Assembly (NCBI GenBank): GCA_009778475.1
Contig: WRJS01000010.1
Span: 1-51,366, forward strand
DNA from: Kiritimatiellota bacterium
GTDB taxonomy: Bacteria; Verrucomicrobiota; Kiritimatiellia; RFP12; UBA1067
Length of the DNA: 51,366 bases
Reading direction: 5' to 3'
In this document: in pieces, positions 23,733 through 31,446 of the stretch
Position numbering within the stretch: position 1 is the first letter of the stretch
How the letters are laid out: each line of letters starts with the position of its first letter
Notes under the pieces: generated by a model
Seen by the model: only the letters and a program-made list of their open reading frames with translations
Told to the model about the DNA's origin: nothing
The model's database searches: none
Translations under genes and position numbers: made by a program

Positions 23733-25231
23733 TGCTCCGACAGCTCGAGTTTCCGCGCGCTGCAGGGCGAGGCGCAGCGCGAGCAGCCGTGTATGCAGCC
23801 CCTCGGCTTCGCCACGTCCTGCCCCGTGAAGCAGAACGTGCACAGCTTGTCGCGCGGCACGCCGATGGCCGCGGCCAAGTCGTCAACGCGCTGGAAGGCC
23901 AGCGATGAAAGGTTAAACCTGCCGCGGATCCTGTCCACCATCTCCCGGTAGGCGTCACCGTCCGTGTCGAGGTAGGCGGCGATGTCCGCCGCCTCGCCGC
24001 CGATCTCGCGGATGATCCGCCGCGTGAGCAGGTCCATCTCGCCGCGCGAGCGCGAGAAGTTCAGGAAGCGGCACTGGTAGAGCAGCGGCGGGCAGGCGAT
24101 GCGCATGTGGATTTCCTTCGCCCCGCAGCCGAACAGCCGATCGACCTGCCCGCGCAGCTGCGTGCCGCGGACGACGGAGTCGTCGCAGAACACCAGCCGC
24201 TTGCCCTTGATGAGATCCGGGACGGTGATCAGTTTCTTCTGCGCGATCGTATCGCGGTCGGACTGCCGCTGCGGCGTGAAACTGCGCGACCACGTCGGCG
24301 TGTACTTCACGAACGGCCGCGCGTACGGGATGCCCGCGACCGTGGCGTAGCCCAGCGCATGGCCGACGCCCGAGTCCGGCACGCCCCCGACCGAGTCCGC
24401 CTCCACGGGGTTGCGCCGCGCCAGCGCCGCCCCGCAGTCGTACCGCGCCACCTCCACGTTGCGCCCCTCATACGCCGAGGCCGGGTAGCCGAAATAGACC
24501 CACAGGAACGCGCAGATCGCCTGCTCCTTGCCCGGCGGGATCAGCGTCGTCACGCCCTCCGGCGTGCAGACGGCCATCTCGCCCGGCCCGAGGTCGCGCA
24601 CCGTCTGGTAGCCGAGGTTCGGGAAACTGCTCGTCTCCATCGCCACCGCCACCGCGCCCTCCTTCTGCCCGATGATGACCGGCGTGCGCCCGTAGCGGTC
24701 GCGGATGGCGTACAGCAGGCCCTCCTTCGTCAGGATGAGGATGGAGCACGAGCCGGAAATCCGCATCTGCGCCGAGCGCACCCCCTTCTCGAACGTCTCC
24801 TGCGAGTTGATGAGCGTCGCGACCACCTCCGTGGTGTTGATGCCGCTGCGGCTCATCTCGGAGAAGTGCGCCGCGCGCGACGACGAGAACATCTCCTGCA
24901 CCAGCCGCTCCTTGTTCGTGATGAGCCCCACCGTCACGATGGCGTACGTGCCGAGGTGCGACGTGATGATCAGCGGCTGGTCGTTGGTGTCGCTGATGAC
25001 CCCGACCCCGGCGCAGGAGGCTTCCCCCTCCCTGAACCTGCCGTAATCCGTCTCGAACTTCGTGCGGAACTGCGCGTTGCTGATGTCATGGATCGCCCGC
25101 TGGAACTCTTTCTTGCCCGACAGCACCGCCATCCCGCCCCGTGCCGTGCCGAGATGCGAGTGATAGTCCGTGCCGTAAAACAGATCCGGCACGCAATGAC
25201 GCTTGGAGACCACACCGAAAAAACCGCCCAT
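23729..25231 (-). CDS. PurF-family amidophosphoribosyltransferase paralogue without N-terminal Cys
   Basis: A 500-residue protein with the two PurF halves: an Ntn-hydrolase glutaminase-like domain (about 1-235) and a phosphoribosyltransferase domain with LVFCDDSVVRGTQL. Active PurF begins with Cys after Met removal; this protein begins MGGFFGVVSK, so the glutaminase nucleophile is missing. The C-terminus is cysteine-rich (CTFCF ... GCIHGCSRCASPC), which could bind a metal or iron-sulfur cluster. Similar cysteine-less paralogues occur in other anaerobes, as I recall. It may use free ammonia or act on another substrate. Ribosome site candidates are AAGGTGA and AGGGG upstream. Confidence 0.75.
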   Translation of the reverse strand: MGGFFGVVSKRHCVPDLFYGTDYHSHLGTARGGMAVLSGKKEFQRAIHDISNAQFRTKFETDYGRFREGEASCAGVGVISDTNDQPLIITSHLGTYAIVTVGLITNKERLVQEMFSSSRAAHFSEMSRSGINTTEVVATLINSQETFEKGVRSAQMRISGSCSILILTKEGLLYAIRDRYGRTPVIIGQKEGAVAVAMETSSFPNLGYQTVRDLGPGEMAVCTPEGVTTLIPPGKEQAICAFLWVYFGYPASAYEGRNVEVARYDCGAALARRNPVEADSVGGVPDSGVGHALGYATVAGIPYARPFVKYTPTWSRSFTPQRQSDRDTIAQKKLITVPDLIKGKRLVFCDDSVVRGTQLRGQVDRLFGCGAKEIHMRIACPPLLYQCRFLNFSRSRGEMDLLTRRIIREIGGEAADIAAYLDTDGDAYREMVDRIRGRFNLSSLAFQRVDDLAAAIGVPRDKLCTFCFTGQDVAKPRGCIHGCSRCASPCSARKLELSEQ

Positions 25232-25432
25232 ACAACCCCTTCACCTTTTGACCTGAAATCGGAAGCCATTAGCATACCCTATATCATCCTCAAACCGCAA
25301 GGCGAATCGCAAGCAAAATGAGCCAGGCGTTTTAGGCGGCGGCAAGGACAGGGCAAAACGGCCCACCGCCCCGCCCTTTCCGGGGGGCATTTAATCGCGG
25401 GAAAAAACCGCGAACTTTTTTCATTTTCCCTC

Positions 25433-25461
25433 TTGCAAGGAAAAGCGAGGTTTGGTATTGT
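25433..25461 (+). promoter_or_regulatory. Sigma-70-type promoter for rpsP operon
   Basis: TTGCAA (25433-25438) and TATTGT (25456-25461) with a 17-bp spacer, followed by a short leader and TTGGAGGGG before rpsP. It lies in the 250-bp divergent gap between the PurF paralogue and rpsP. Confidence 0.6.
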
Positions 25462-25483
25462 AATTGATTTCTTGGAGGGGTAA

Positions 25484-25735
25484 ATGGTTAGAATCAGACT
25501 TCGCAGAACAGGTTGCAACAATAATGCGACATACCGCGTGGTGGCGGCGGATCAGCGCTCGCCGCGCGACGGTAAGTTTTTGGAGATTCTCGGCTGGTAC
25601 ACGCCGAGGCAGGACGGCGAGAATTTCAAGCTGGATTTGGAACGTATCGCCTACTGGCAGTCGCAGGGCGCGCAGCTGAGCGAGACCGTGGCGAGCATGG
25701 TCCGCAAGGCGAAGAAGGCGTTGCCGGCGCTCTGA
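25484..25735 (+). CDS. rpsP: 30S ribosomal protein bS16
   Basis: An 83-residue protein beginning MVRIRLRRTGCNNNATYRVVA, the typical bS16 start, with full family length. GGAGGGG lies 4-9 nt before the ATG. First gene of rpsP-trmD-rplS. The rimM gene usually found between rpsP and trmD is absent here; trmD follows after 16 bp. Confidence 0.95.
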   Translation: MVRIRLRRTGCNNNATYRVVAADQRSPRDGKFLEILGWYTPRQDGENFKLDLERIAYWQSQGAQLSETVASMVRKAKKALPAL

Positions 25736-25751
25736 GTGTGTCGGGCGTGCC

Positions 25752-26435
25752 ATGAGCGAGCCTTTGCGCATCGACGTGCTGACGGTGTTCCCCGGGATGC
25801 TCCGGGGGTTCCTCGAGGAGAGCATGTTGGGGCGGGCGGCTCGGATGGGCGCGGTGGTTTTCAGGACGGTTGACCTGCGGGATTTCGCGCATGACGCGCG
25901 GCGCACTGCGGATGACCGTCCCTACGGCGGCGGCCCCGGCATGATTATGAAGCCGGAGCTGTGGTTCGAGGCGATTGAGACGGTCAGGACGCCAGCGGCG
26001 AGGGTCATCCTGATGACCCCCTCCGGCAGGACGTTCCGGCAGGCGCAGGCCCGGCGGCTGTCGCGGGAGCGGCACTTGATTTTGCTGTGCGGGCATTACG
26101 AGGGGATTGACGAGCGTGTGCGCGAGGCGCTGGTGACGGACGAGCTGTCCATCGGCGACTATGTGCTCACGAACGGCGCCCTGCCCGCCGCGGTGGTGGC
26201 TGACGCGGTGGTCCGCCTGTTGCCCGGCGTGCTGGGCGCGGGCGAGGCGGCGACGCGGGAGGAGTCCTTCACGGACAGCCTTCTGGAGTTTCCGCAGTAC
26301 ACGCGCCCGCCGGTGTACCGGGGCATGGCCGCGCCGGAGGTGCTGGCGGGCGGCAACCACGCGCAGGTCGCGGCGTGGCGGGCCCGGCAGGCGTTGGACA
26401 GGACAGCGAGGCAGCGTCCGGACTTGCTGAGATGA
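25752..26435 (+). CDS. trmD: tRNA (guanine37-N1)-methyltransferase TrmD
   Basis: A 227-residue SPOUT methyltransferase that places m1G at position 37 of tRNAs reading CNN codons, preventing +1 frameshifting. Family motifs are clear: DVLTVFPGML, DDRPYGGGPGM, LILLCGHYEGIDERV and SIGDYVLTNGALPA, the trefoil-knot AdoMet site. Length is slightly short at the C-terminus but within range. The ribosome site is weak, in keeping with coupling to rpsP. Confidence 0.96.
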   Translation: MSEPLRIDVLTVFPGMLRGFLEESMLGRAARMGAVVFRTVDLRDFAHDARRTADDRPYGGGPGMIMKPELWFEAIETVRTPAARVILMTPSGRTFRQAQARRLSRERHLILLCGHYEGIDERVREALVTDELSIGDYVLTNGALPAAVVADAVVRLLPGVLGAGEAATREESFTDSLLEFPQYTRPPVYRGMAAPEVLAGGNHAQVAAWRARQALDRTARQRPDLLR

Positions 26436-26480
26436 ACAGGGCGCAACGGATGGATGGATTGAACGAGAAGGAGTAGAGAC

Positions 26481-26891
26481 ATGATTGCGAAAGCGATTGA
26501 CAAGATTAACGCCGAGCAGATTGCGAAGGCAAATCAGATGAGGACTGACCTGGCGAACAAGGGGAAACCCGCCGATCAGGTTGAGGTGCGCCCCATGCTG
26601 AAGTTTAAGGTTGGCGACACCGTAAAGGTGTTCGTCCGCATCAAGGAGGGCGACAAGGAGCGCTTGCAAGCGTTCGCGGGCATCGTGATCGCGCGTGACG
26701 GCGCATCCAGCCAGACCGCCACGTTCACCGTCCGCCGCATTTCCTACGGCGTCGGCGTGGAGAAGGTCTTCCCGCTCCACTCGCCCTTCGTGGACAGGGT
26801 CGAGGTCGAGCGCTCGGGCAAGGTCCGCCGCGCCAAGCTCTATTACCTGCGCAAGCTGACAGGCAAGAAGGCCCGCCTGCGCGAGGCGTAA
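26481..26891 (+). CDS. rplS: 50S ribosomal protein bL19
   Basis: A 136-residue protein. Family features are [34 protein letters not shown] and [24 protein letters not shown] lies 7 nt before the ATG. Last gene of the operon, followed by a terminator hairpin. Slightly longer at the N-terminus than the usual 115-120 residues. Confidence 0.96.
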   Translation: MIAKAIDKINAEQIAKANQMRTDLANKGKPADQVEVRPMLKFKVGDTVKVFVRIKEGDKERLQAFAGIVIARDGASSQTATFTVRRISYGVGVEKVFPLHSPFVDRVEVERSGKVRRAKLYYLRKLTGKKARLREA

Positions 26892-26911
26892 GAGCGACCT
26901 GCCCAAAGAGG

Positions 26912-26947
26912 AAAAGCCTCCGAAGCGTACGGCTCCGGGGGCTTTTT
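26912..26947 (+). terminator. Rho-independent terminator after rplS
   Basis: Inverted arms AAAAGCCTCCG and CCGGGGGCTTTT enclose a 12-base loop that can itself pair, followed by a T-run, 20 bp after the rplS stop. Confidence 0.8.
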
Positions 26948-26988
26948 GCGCAGGGGCTGGGAAAGCGCGCTAATCGCAACATGGCAGG

Positions 26989-27115
26989 CATCGTAGAGAC
27001 GGATGATTATCCGTCTCCGCAGGATAGCGACATCGTAGAGACGGATGATTATCCGTCTCCGCAGGGCAGCGACATCGTAGAGACGGATGATTATCCGTCT
27101 CTACGCATTATCCCC
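26989..27115. repeat. Three hairpins in tandem, 42-bp period
   Basis: Units start at 26989, 27031 and 27073. Each contains GAGACGGAT-GATT-ATCCGTCTC, a 9-bp stem with a 4-base loop. The array lies between the convergent rplS terminator and the regulator gene, and the last copy ends 7 bp from the regulator stop. It may act as a bidirectional terminator or be a mobile hairpin family; the units are almost identical. Confidence 0.85.
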
Positions 27116-27121
27116 TAAGCG

Positions 27122-28225
27122 TTACAGCGCCTTTCGGGCGCCGCAGGAGCGGCGCACCACGAGGGGGGCGTGAAGGAGGATTTCGCGCGCGGGGGTGGCG
27201 GGGGACTTGATGCGCTGCAGGAGGGTCTGCACGGCGACCGCGCCGATGTCCGCGCAGGGCTGGTGGATGGTCGTCAGGGGCGGGGTCAGGAGCTTCGCGT
27301 ATTGGACGTCGTCGAAGCTTGCGAATTTCAAATCCCGCGGGACGCGGACGCCGAGCTCCGCCACGGAGCGGATAAGCTGGGCGGCGGTCGCGTCGTTCGC
27401 GCAGATGACGGCGTCCGGCTTTTTCCTGAGCATCGCCCGCACCAGCGGCGTATCCTCGGGGTCGCCGATGATGACGTTGCGCCCGCTCCACGGGATGCCC
27501 GCGTTGAGGGTCGCGTCCGTCACGCCGGCGATGCGGTATTGCACGGTCGAGGCGGAGCCGCGACGGGCGAAGAACAAGATGCGTTTCGCGCCGCGCCGGA
27601 TCAGGTGGTCCGCCACGCGGTAGCCCGCGCTCAGGTTGTCGATGCCGACAAGGTCATACGCGCTGCGCTCGGGGAAGTGGACGATGTCGCGGTCGAGCAG
27701 CACGACGGGGATGTTGCTGGCCGCGAACAGGCGCAGCAGCTCTTGGTTGATGCTCTCGTACCCTTGGATGAGCTCCAGCGGCTCAAGGAAAATGCCCGCC
27801 ACTTTCTGGCGGATGTACTGGCGTGCGAGGTCGAGGGAGCTCTTCGCCCGCGCGACGGGGTCGGGCGAGGTCGTGTCGCCCAGCACGAGCGCGAAGCCCG
27901 CCTGCTGGCTGTGCGTGGCGATGGCGTTGCAGATGGGCGTGAAAATCTCCGTGGTCCCGAGGCTCGGGACGATGACGCCGAGGTAGCGCGTGGAGGCGTT
28001 CGCGAACGGGTGCAGGTAGGTTCCGGAACCGGGGCGGCGGTCAAGAAACCCCGCGCCCTTCAGATCCCGCAGCGCGCGCGAGATGGTCGGGCGCGAGAAG
28101 CCGAACCGCTTGACCAGCTGCTGCTCGCTCGGGAACCGCTTGCCGACCGTATATTTCTCTGAAACGATCTCGTCGCGCAGCGTTTCAAAGACAATCAGAT
28201 GTTTAGGTTGAGATGAGTCAGTCAT
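27122..28225 (-). CDS. GntR-HTH / LacI-type sugar-binding transcriptional regulator
   Basis: A 367-residue protein. N-terminal winged helix of the GntR type (about 10-75: FETLRDEIVSEKYTVGKRFPSEQQLVKRFGFSRPTISRALRDLKGAGFLDRRPGSGTYL, split motif) joined to a LacI/periplasmic-binding-protein effector domain (YLGVIVPSLGTTEIF ... FASFDDVQYAKLLTPPLTTIHQP). This AraR-like fusion usually represses sugar genes until the sugar binds. Divergent from the secreted LamG-like and levanase genes, which it probably controls; the ligand is then likely a fructose-type sugar, by inference. No clear ribosome site before ATG 28225. Confidence 0.85.
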   Translation of the reverse strand: MTDSSQPKHLIVFETLRDEIVSEKYTVGKRFPSEQQLVKRFGFSRPTISRALRDLKGAGFLDRRPGSGTYLHPFANASTRYLGVIVPSLGTTEIFTPICNAIATHSQQAGFALVLGDTTSPDPVARAKSSLDLARQYIRQKVAGIFLEPLELIQGYESINQELLRLFAASNIPVVLLDRDIVHFPERSAYDLVGIDNLSAGYRVADHLIRRGAKRILFFARRGSASTVQYRIAGVTDATLNAGIPWSGRNVIIGDPEDTPLVRAMLRKKPDAVICANDATAAQLIRSVAELGVRVPRDLKFASFDDVQYAKLLTPPLTTIHQPCADIGAVAVQTLLQRIKSPATPAREILLHAPLVVRRSCGARKAL

Positions 28226-28247
28226 AATGATGCGGGGTAGTATAGCG

Positions 28248-28275
28248 TTTTCCGTCAACCGCTCCAAGCGGAAAA
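28248..28275. promoter_or_regulatory. Candidate operator in divergent promoter region
   Basis: Inverted repeat TTTTCCG - 14 bp - CGGAAAA in the 168-bp gap between the regulator and the divergent secreted-protein gene. A dimeric GntR-type repressor could bind here to control both directions. No binding data; arms are only 7 bp. Confidence 0.35.
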
Positions 28276-28393
28276 ACCTGCTAATACAACTTTCTGTCAA
28301 TTCATTGTTTTTAGGATGGCAATCCGCCGGATAAAAGCGCACCCTATTCTCCATGGCGAGATGTTTTTCCAAATCAGGATAGGGAGGCAGACG

Positions 28394-31300
28394 ATGAAAC
28401 GGTTTATCGCGAGTGTGATGGTGTTGCCGATGGTGGCGGTCTCTGCGGCGGTGCTGGACGCGCCGACGGAGATCGAGGGGTGCGTGCTGTGGCTGGATGC
28501 CGCGGACGGGGACAGCTTGACGCTTGACGGGGGTGCCGTGGCCGAGTGGCGTGACAAGTCCGGCGGCGACGGTCATGTGGCGCAAGGGGATGCCAATCAC
28601 CGCCCTGCCTTTTCCGCCGGACAGCTCAACGGCCGGGCGACGCTCCGTTTCAGCGGGGACGAGTGGCTTGCCGGGCCTGCGGTGCTTGCCCAAGGCGCGC
28701 AGGGGTTCGGGTACTACATCGTCTGGCGGCGGGCGGACACCGGCAGCGCCGGTGTTGTCTTCGAGCAGTCGGGGGCCGACGAGCAGCAGGGGACACGCGC
28801 GTCGTTCCTGACCCTCGGCGACACGTTCGGTTTCTGCGGGGCGTTCAATGACGCATGGGACATCGCGGCGTTCACGCCCGGCGGCTGGAAGGTGTCGGGG
28901 TTGGAGTACAACGCGAACGCCTGGAACACGGTTTGCCTTGATGACGAGACGGGGACGAGGACTGCGGATGCGGACAGGGTGAACCCCGTTGTGCAGCAGG
29001 TCGGCACGGCCGGTATCCGCGTGGGGAACAAGCTGGCGAACAACGGCGAGTGCCTGAACGGCGACATTGCGGAGATTATCGTATTCGACCGCGTGCTGAG
29101 CGATATGGAGCGCGAGCGCGTCCTGTATTACCTGCAAGAGAAGTGGCAGGTCGGCAGCCGTTACATCGACGGGATGTGGGTGAGCTTCGAACACGGCTGG
29201 TATCCCGACGGGTGGGTCGCGCAGGGGGATGCCTTTACCCAGAACCCGACGGCCTCGACGCGGCAGTTCTTTAACAAGCAGGGGGATTGGTTTGTCAACA
29301 CGTTCGACGGGCCCGGCAACACGGACAGCGCGACGGGGACGCTCACGGGGACGCCGTTCGTCCTTTCCAGCAACACGCTCCGGCTGCTGGTCGGTGGCGG
29401 TTATCAGGAGGATCCGGGCAACGGCCTGTGCCAAGTCCGCCTCGAGCGGGAGACTGCGGGCGGGGGCTGGGAGGTCGTCCGCAAAGCGACAGGCGCGAAC
29501 GACGACGCCATGCGCGAGACGCGCTGGAACGTGGACAACCTCAAGGGGCAAACCGTGCGGTTCGCCGCAGAGGACGCTGTCCCGGGCGGATGGGGATACA
29601 TCAGCTTTGACGCGCTCCGGCTGGTTGACGAGCCGATGTTCACGGCGTTCCACACGGATTTCAACACCGGCACGCTGCCGCCTGAGCTTGTGGTGCAACG
29701 GCCGGTCGCGCACCCGGCGGTGGAGCTTACGGAAAACCAGACGCTCCGTTTCGCATTGCCCGAACACGCGGGAATCTCCTTCGACACATGGATGCCGATT
29801 GACCGCTCGCCCAAGGCGCTGTTGCAGACGTTCAACGCCGACCGCTTTTCCATGCAGACGTATGTGAGCGCATTTTCATCGGTCAACGAGACGGTCCATT
29901 GCGGCATCGTGCTGAACTGCGAGGCCGTCGGCGCAACCCGATACCGTTACTGGATGTTCGGGCCGTTCGGGTTAGGCAACACACTCTGCATGGAACGGAC
30001 CGAGGATGACAAACAATCCGTCAGCCTCCTCCGCAGTCAGGTGACGAACATCTACCTGCGCGTGGACGGCTATCAGAATCAGGTGACGTTCTCATGCAGC
30101 GAGGACGGCGAGGCATGGGATGTCGTCGGCACGGGAACCGTCCCTGATGACGCGCCGTTGCTGAACGCCGGGCTCTTCCTGAAAAACTGGAACGGGGACT
30201 CCACGCTGTGCGAGGCCGAGTTCGGCTCGCTGAGCTACACCTCTTCGCAGGTGGCGCCCAACAGCCCGCTGGGCATTCCGGGATGTGTGCTGTGGCTGGA
30301 CGCGGCGGACAGCGGCACGCTCGTGAGCGACGAGTTGAGCGACGCCGTGAGCCTCTGGAAAGACAAATCCGGCTGGGGCAACGACGTGCAACAGGCGAAC
30401 GCGGTCTATCAGCCGCGCTTGTCGCCCGCGTCGCTGAACGCGCTGCCGAGCGTGCGCTTCGACGGCCACGCCTACCTCGAAGGCCCGCAGGCGCTTGTGA
30501 AAGCGGCGCCGCAGTTCTCCTATTATATCGTCTGGCGGCGGGATGACAACCATAACGGCGCGGAGTCCGTCTTTGAGCAATCGGGCGGCGGGAATGGCTG
30601 CCGGGCCGCGCTGATGACCCGCGACGAAGGCGTGGGCTTCTGCGGGGAATTCAACGATGCGTTTGGCATGGCGCCGTTCATGCCGGAGGCGTGGAAACTT
30701 TCCGCGCTCGAGTTTAACGGGCAGCCGGAGGACAACGTTTACCTCGACGACGAGGCGGGCGTGATGGTCGCCACCATCGACGCGGCGCTCCAGCAGGTCG
30801 GCATCGAAGGCACCCGCGTGGGATGCAAGCTCACGACGACGAGTGAGTTCCTGAACGGCAGCGTTGCGGAGATCCTCGTGTTCAAGCGTATCCTGACGGC
30901 GGCGGAGCGTTACAACGTGCTGTATCACCTGCAATCGAAGTGGGGTGTCGGCGACAATTACGATGCCGAGCCGAACGATCTGGCGACGGCCTCCCTGACG
31001 GTCGGCGGCAAGCCCGTTGACCTGCACGGGGCGGTCGAGACGTACAGGGCGCTGACGCTGGCGGACACCGCGCACGTCACCAACGGGACGCTCATTGTGA
31101 CGGAGGCGTTCAACCCGTGCGGCACATCGACGGTGGATTCACTGACGCTGGCGGACGGCGCGATCATCGGTGTCCACGACCGCCCGACCGTCCATGTGCA
31201 GGACGCTCTCACGCTGGGCGAATACGGGACGTTCGCGTTGCCCGAAGGCACGATCGTCCCGCGCCTGACGTTGTTCACGTTCGACCAACTGCTGGGCGGG

Positions 31301-31423
31301 GAGAACCTTGCGGGCTGGACCATCAGCGGTACGCCCGCCCGCGCGAAAACGGAGTTGACGCAAGAGGGCGACACCATCGTGCTGCGCGTGTTCTACCCGG
31401 CGACGCTCATCTTGTTGAAATGA
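28394..31423 (+). CDS. Secreted protein with duplicated LamG-like domains
   Basis: A 1009-residue protein; ATG 28394 follows GGGAGG by 6 nt and gives a clean signal peptide (MKRFIASVMVLPMVAVSAAV). Two concanavalin/LamG-like domains of about 230 residues share IEGCVLWLDAADGDSL / IPGCVLWLDAADSGTL, YYIVWRR, SVFEQSG and an ending EIxVFxRxLxxxERxxVLYxLQxKW. The region between them has a domain (FVNTFDGPGNTDSATGTLTG ...) like the N-terminus of the downstream GH32 enzyme. The C-terminus reads like the beta-helix of autotransporter or cell-surface proteins. Probably an extracellular glycan-binding partner of the levanase. Confidence 0.78.
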   Translation: MKRFIASVMVLPMVAVSAAVLDAPTEIEGCVLWLDAADGDSLTLDGGAVAEWRDKSGGDGHVAQGDANHRPAFSAGQLNGRATLRFSGDEWLAGPAVLAQGAQGFGYYIVWRRADTGSAGVVFEQSGADEQQGTRASFLTLGDTFGFCGAFNDAWDIAAFTPGGWKVSGLEYNANAWNTVCLDDETGTRTADADRVNPVVQQVGTAGIRVGNKLANNGECLNGDIAEIIVFDRVLSDMERERVLYYLQEKWQVGSRYIDGMWVSFEHGWYPDGWVAQGDAFTQNPTASTRQFFNKQGDWFVNTFDGPGNTDSATGTLTGTPFVLSSNTLRLLVGGGYQEDPGNGLCQVRLERETAGGGWEVVRKATGANDDAMRETRWNVDNLKGQTVRFAAEDAVPGGWGYISFDALRLVDEPMFTAFHTDFNTGTLPPELVVQRPVAHPAVELTENQTLRFALPEHAGISFDTWMPIDRSPKALLQTFNADRFSMQTYVSAFSSVNETVHCGIVLNCEAVGATRYRYWMFGPFGLGNTLCMERTEDDKQSVSLLRSQVTNIYLRVDGYQNQVTFSCSEDGEAWDVVGTGTVPDDAPLLNAGLFLKNWNGDSTLCEAEFGSLSYTSSQVAPNSPLGIPGCVLWLDAADSGTLVSDELSDAVSLWKDKSGWGNDVQQANAVYQPRLSPASLNALPSVRFDGHAYLEGPQALVKAAPQFSYYIVWRRDDNHNGAESVFEQSGGGNGCRAALMTRDEGVGFCGEFNDAFGMAPFMPEAWKLSALEFNGQPEDNVYLDDEAGVMVATIDAALQQVGIEGTRVGCKLTTTSEFLNGSVAEILVFKRILTAAERYNVLYHLQSKWGVGDNYDAEPNDLATASLTVGGKPVDLHGAVETYRALTLADTAHVTNGTLIVTEAFNPCGTSTVDSLTLADGAIIGVHDRPTVHVQDALTLGEYGTFALPEGTIVPRLTLFTFDQLLGGENLAGWTISGTPARAKTELTQEGDTIVLRVFYPATLILLK

Positions 31424-31446
31424 AAATGACGGAAAGAGAGGATGAC

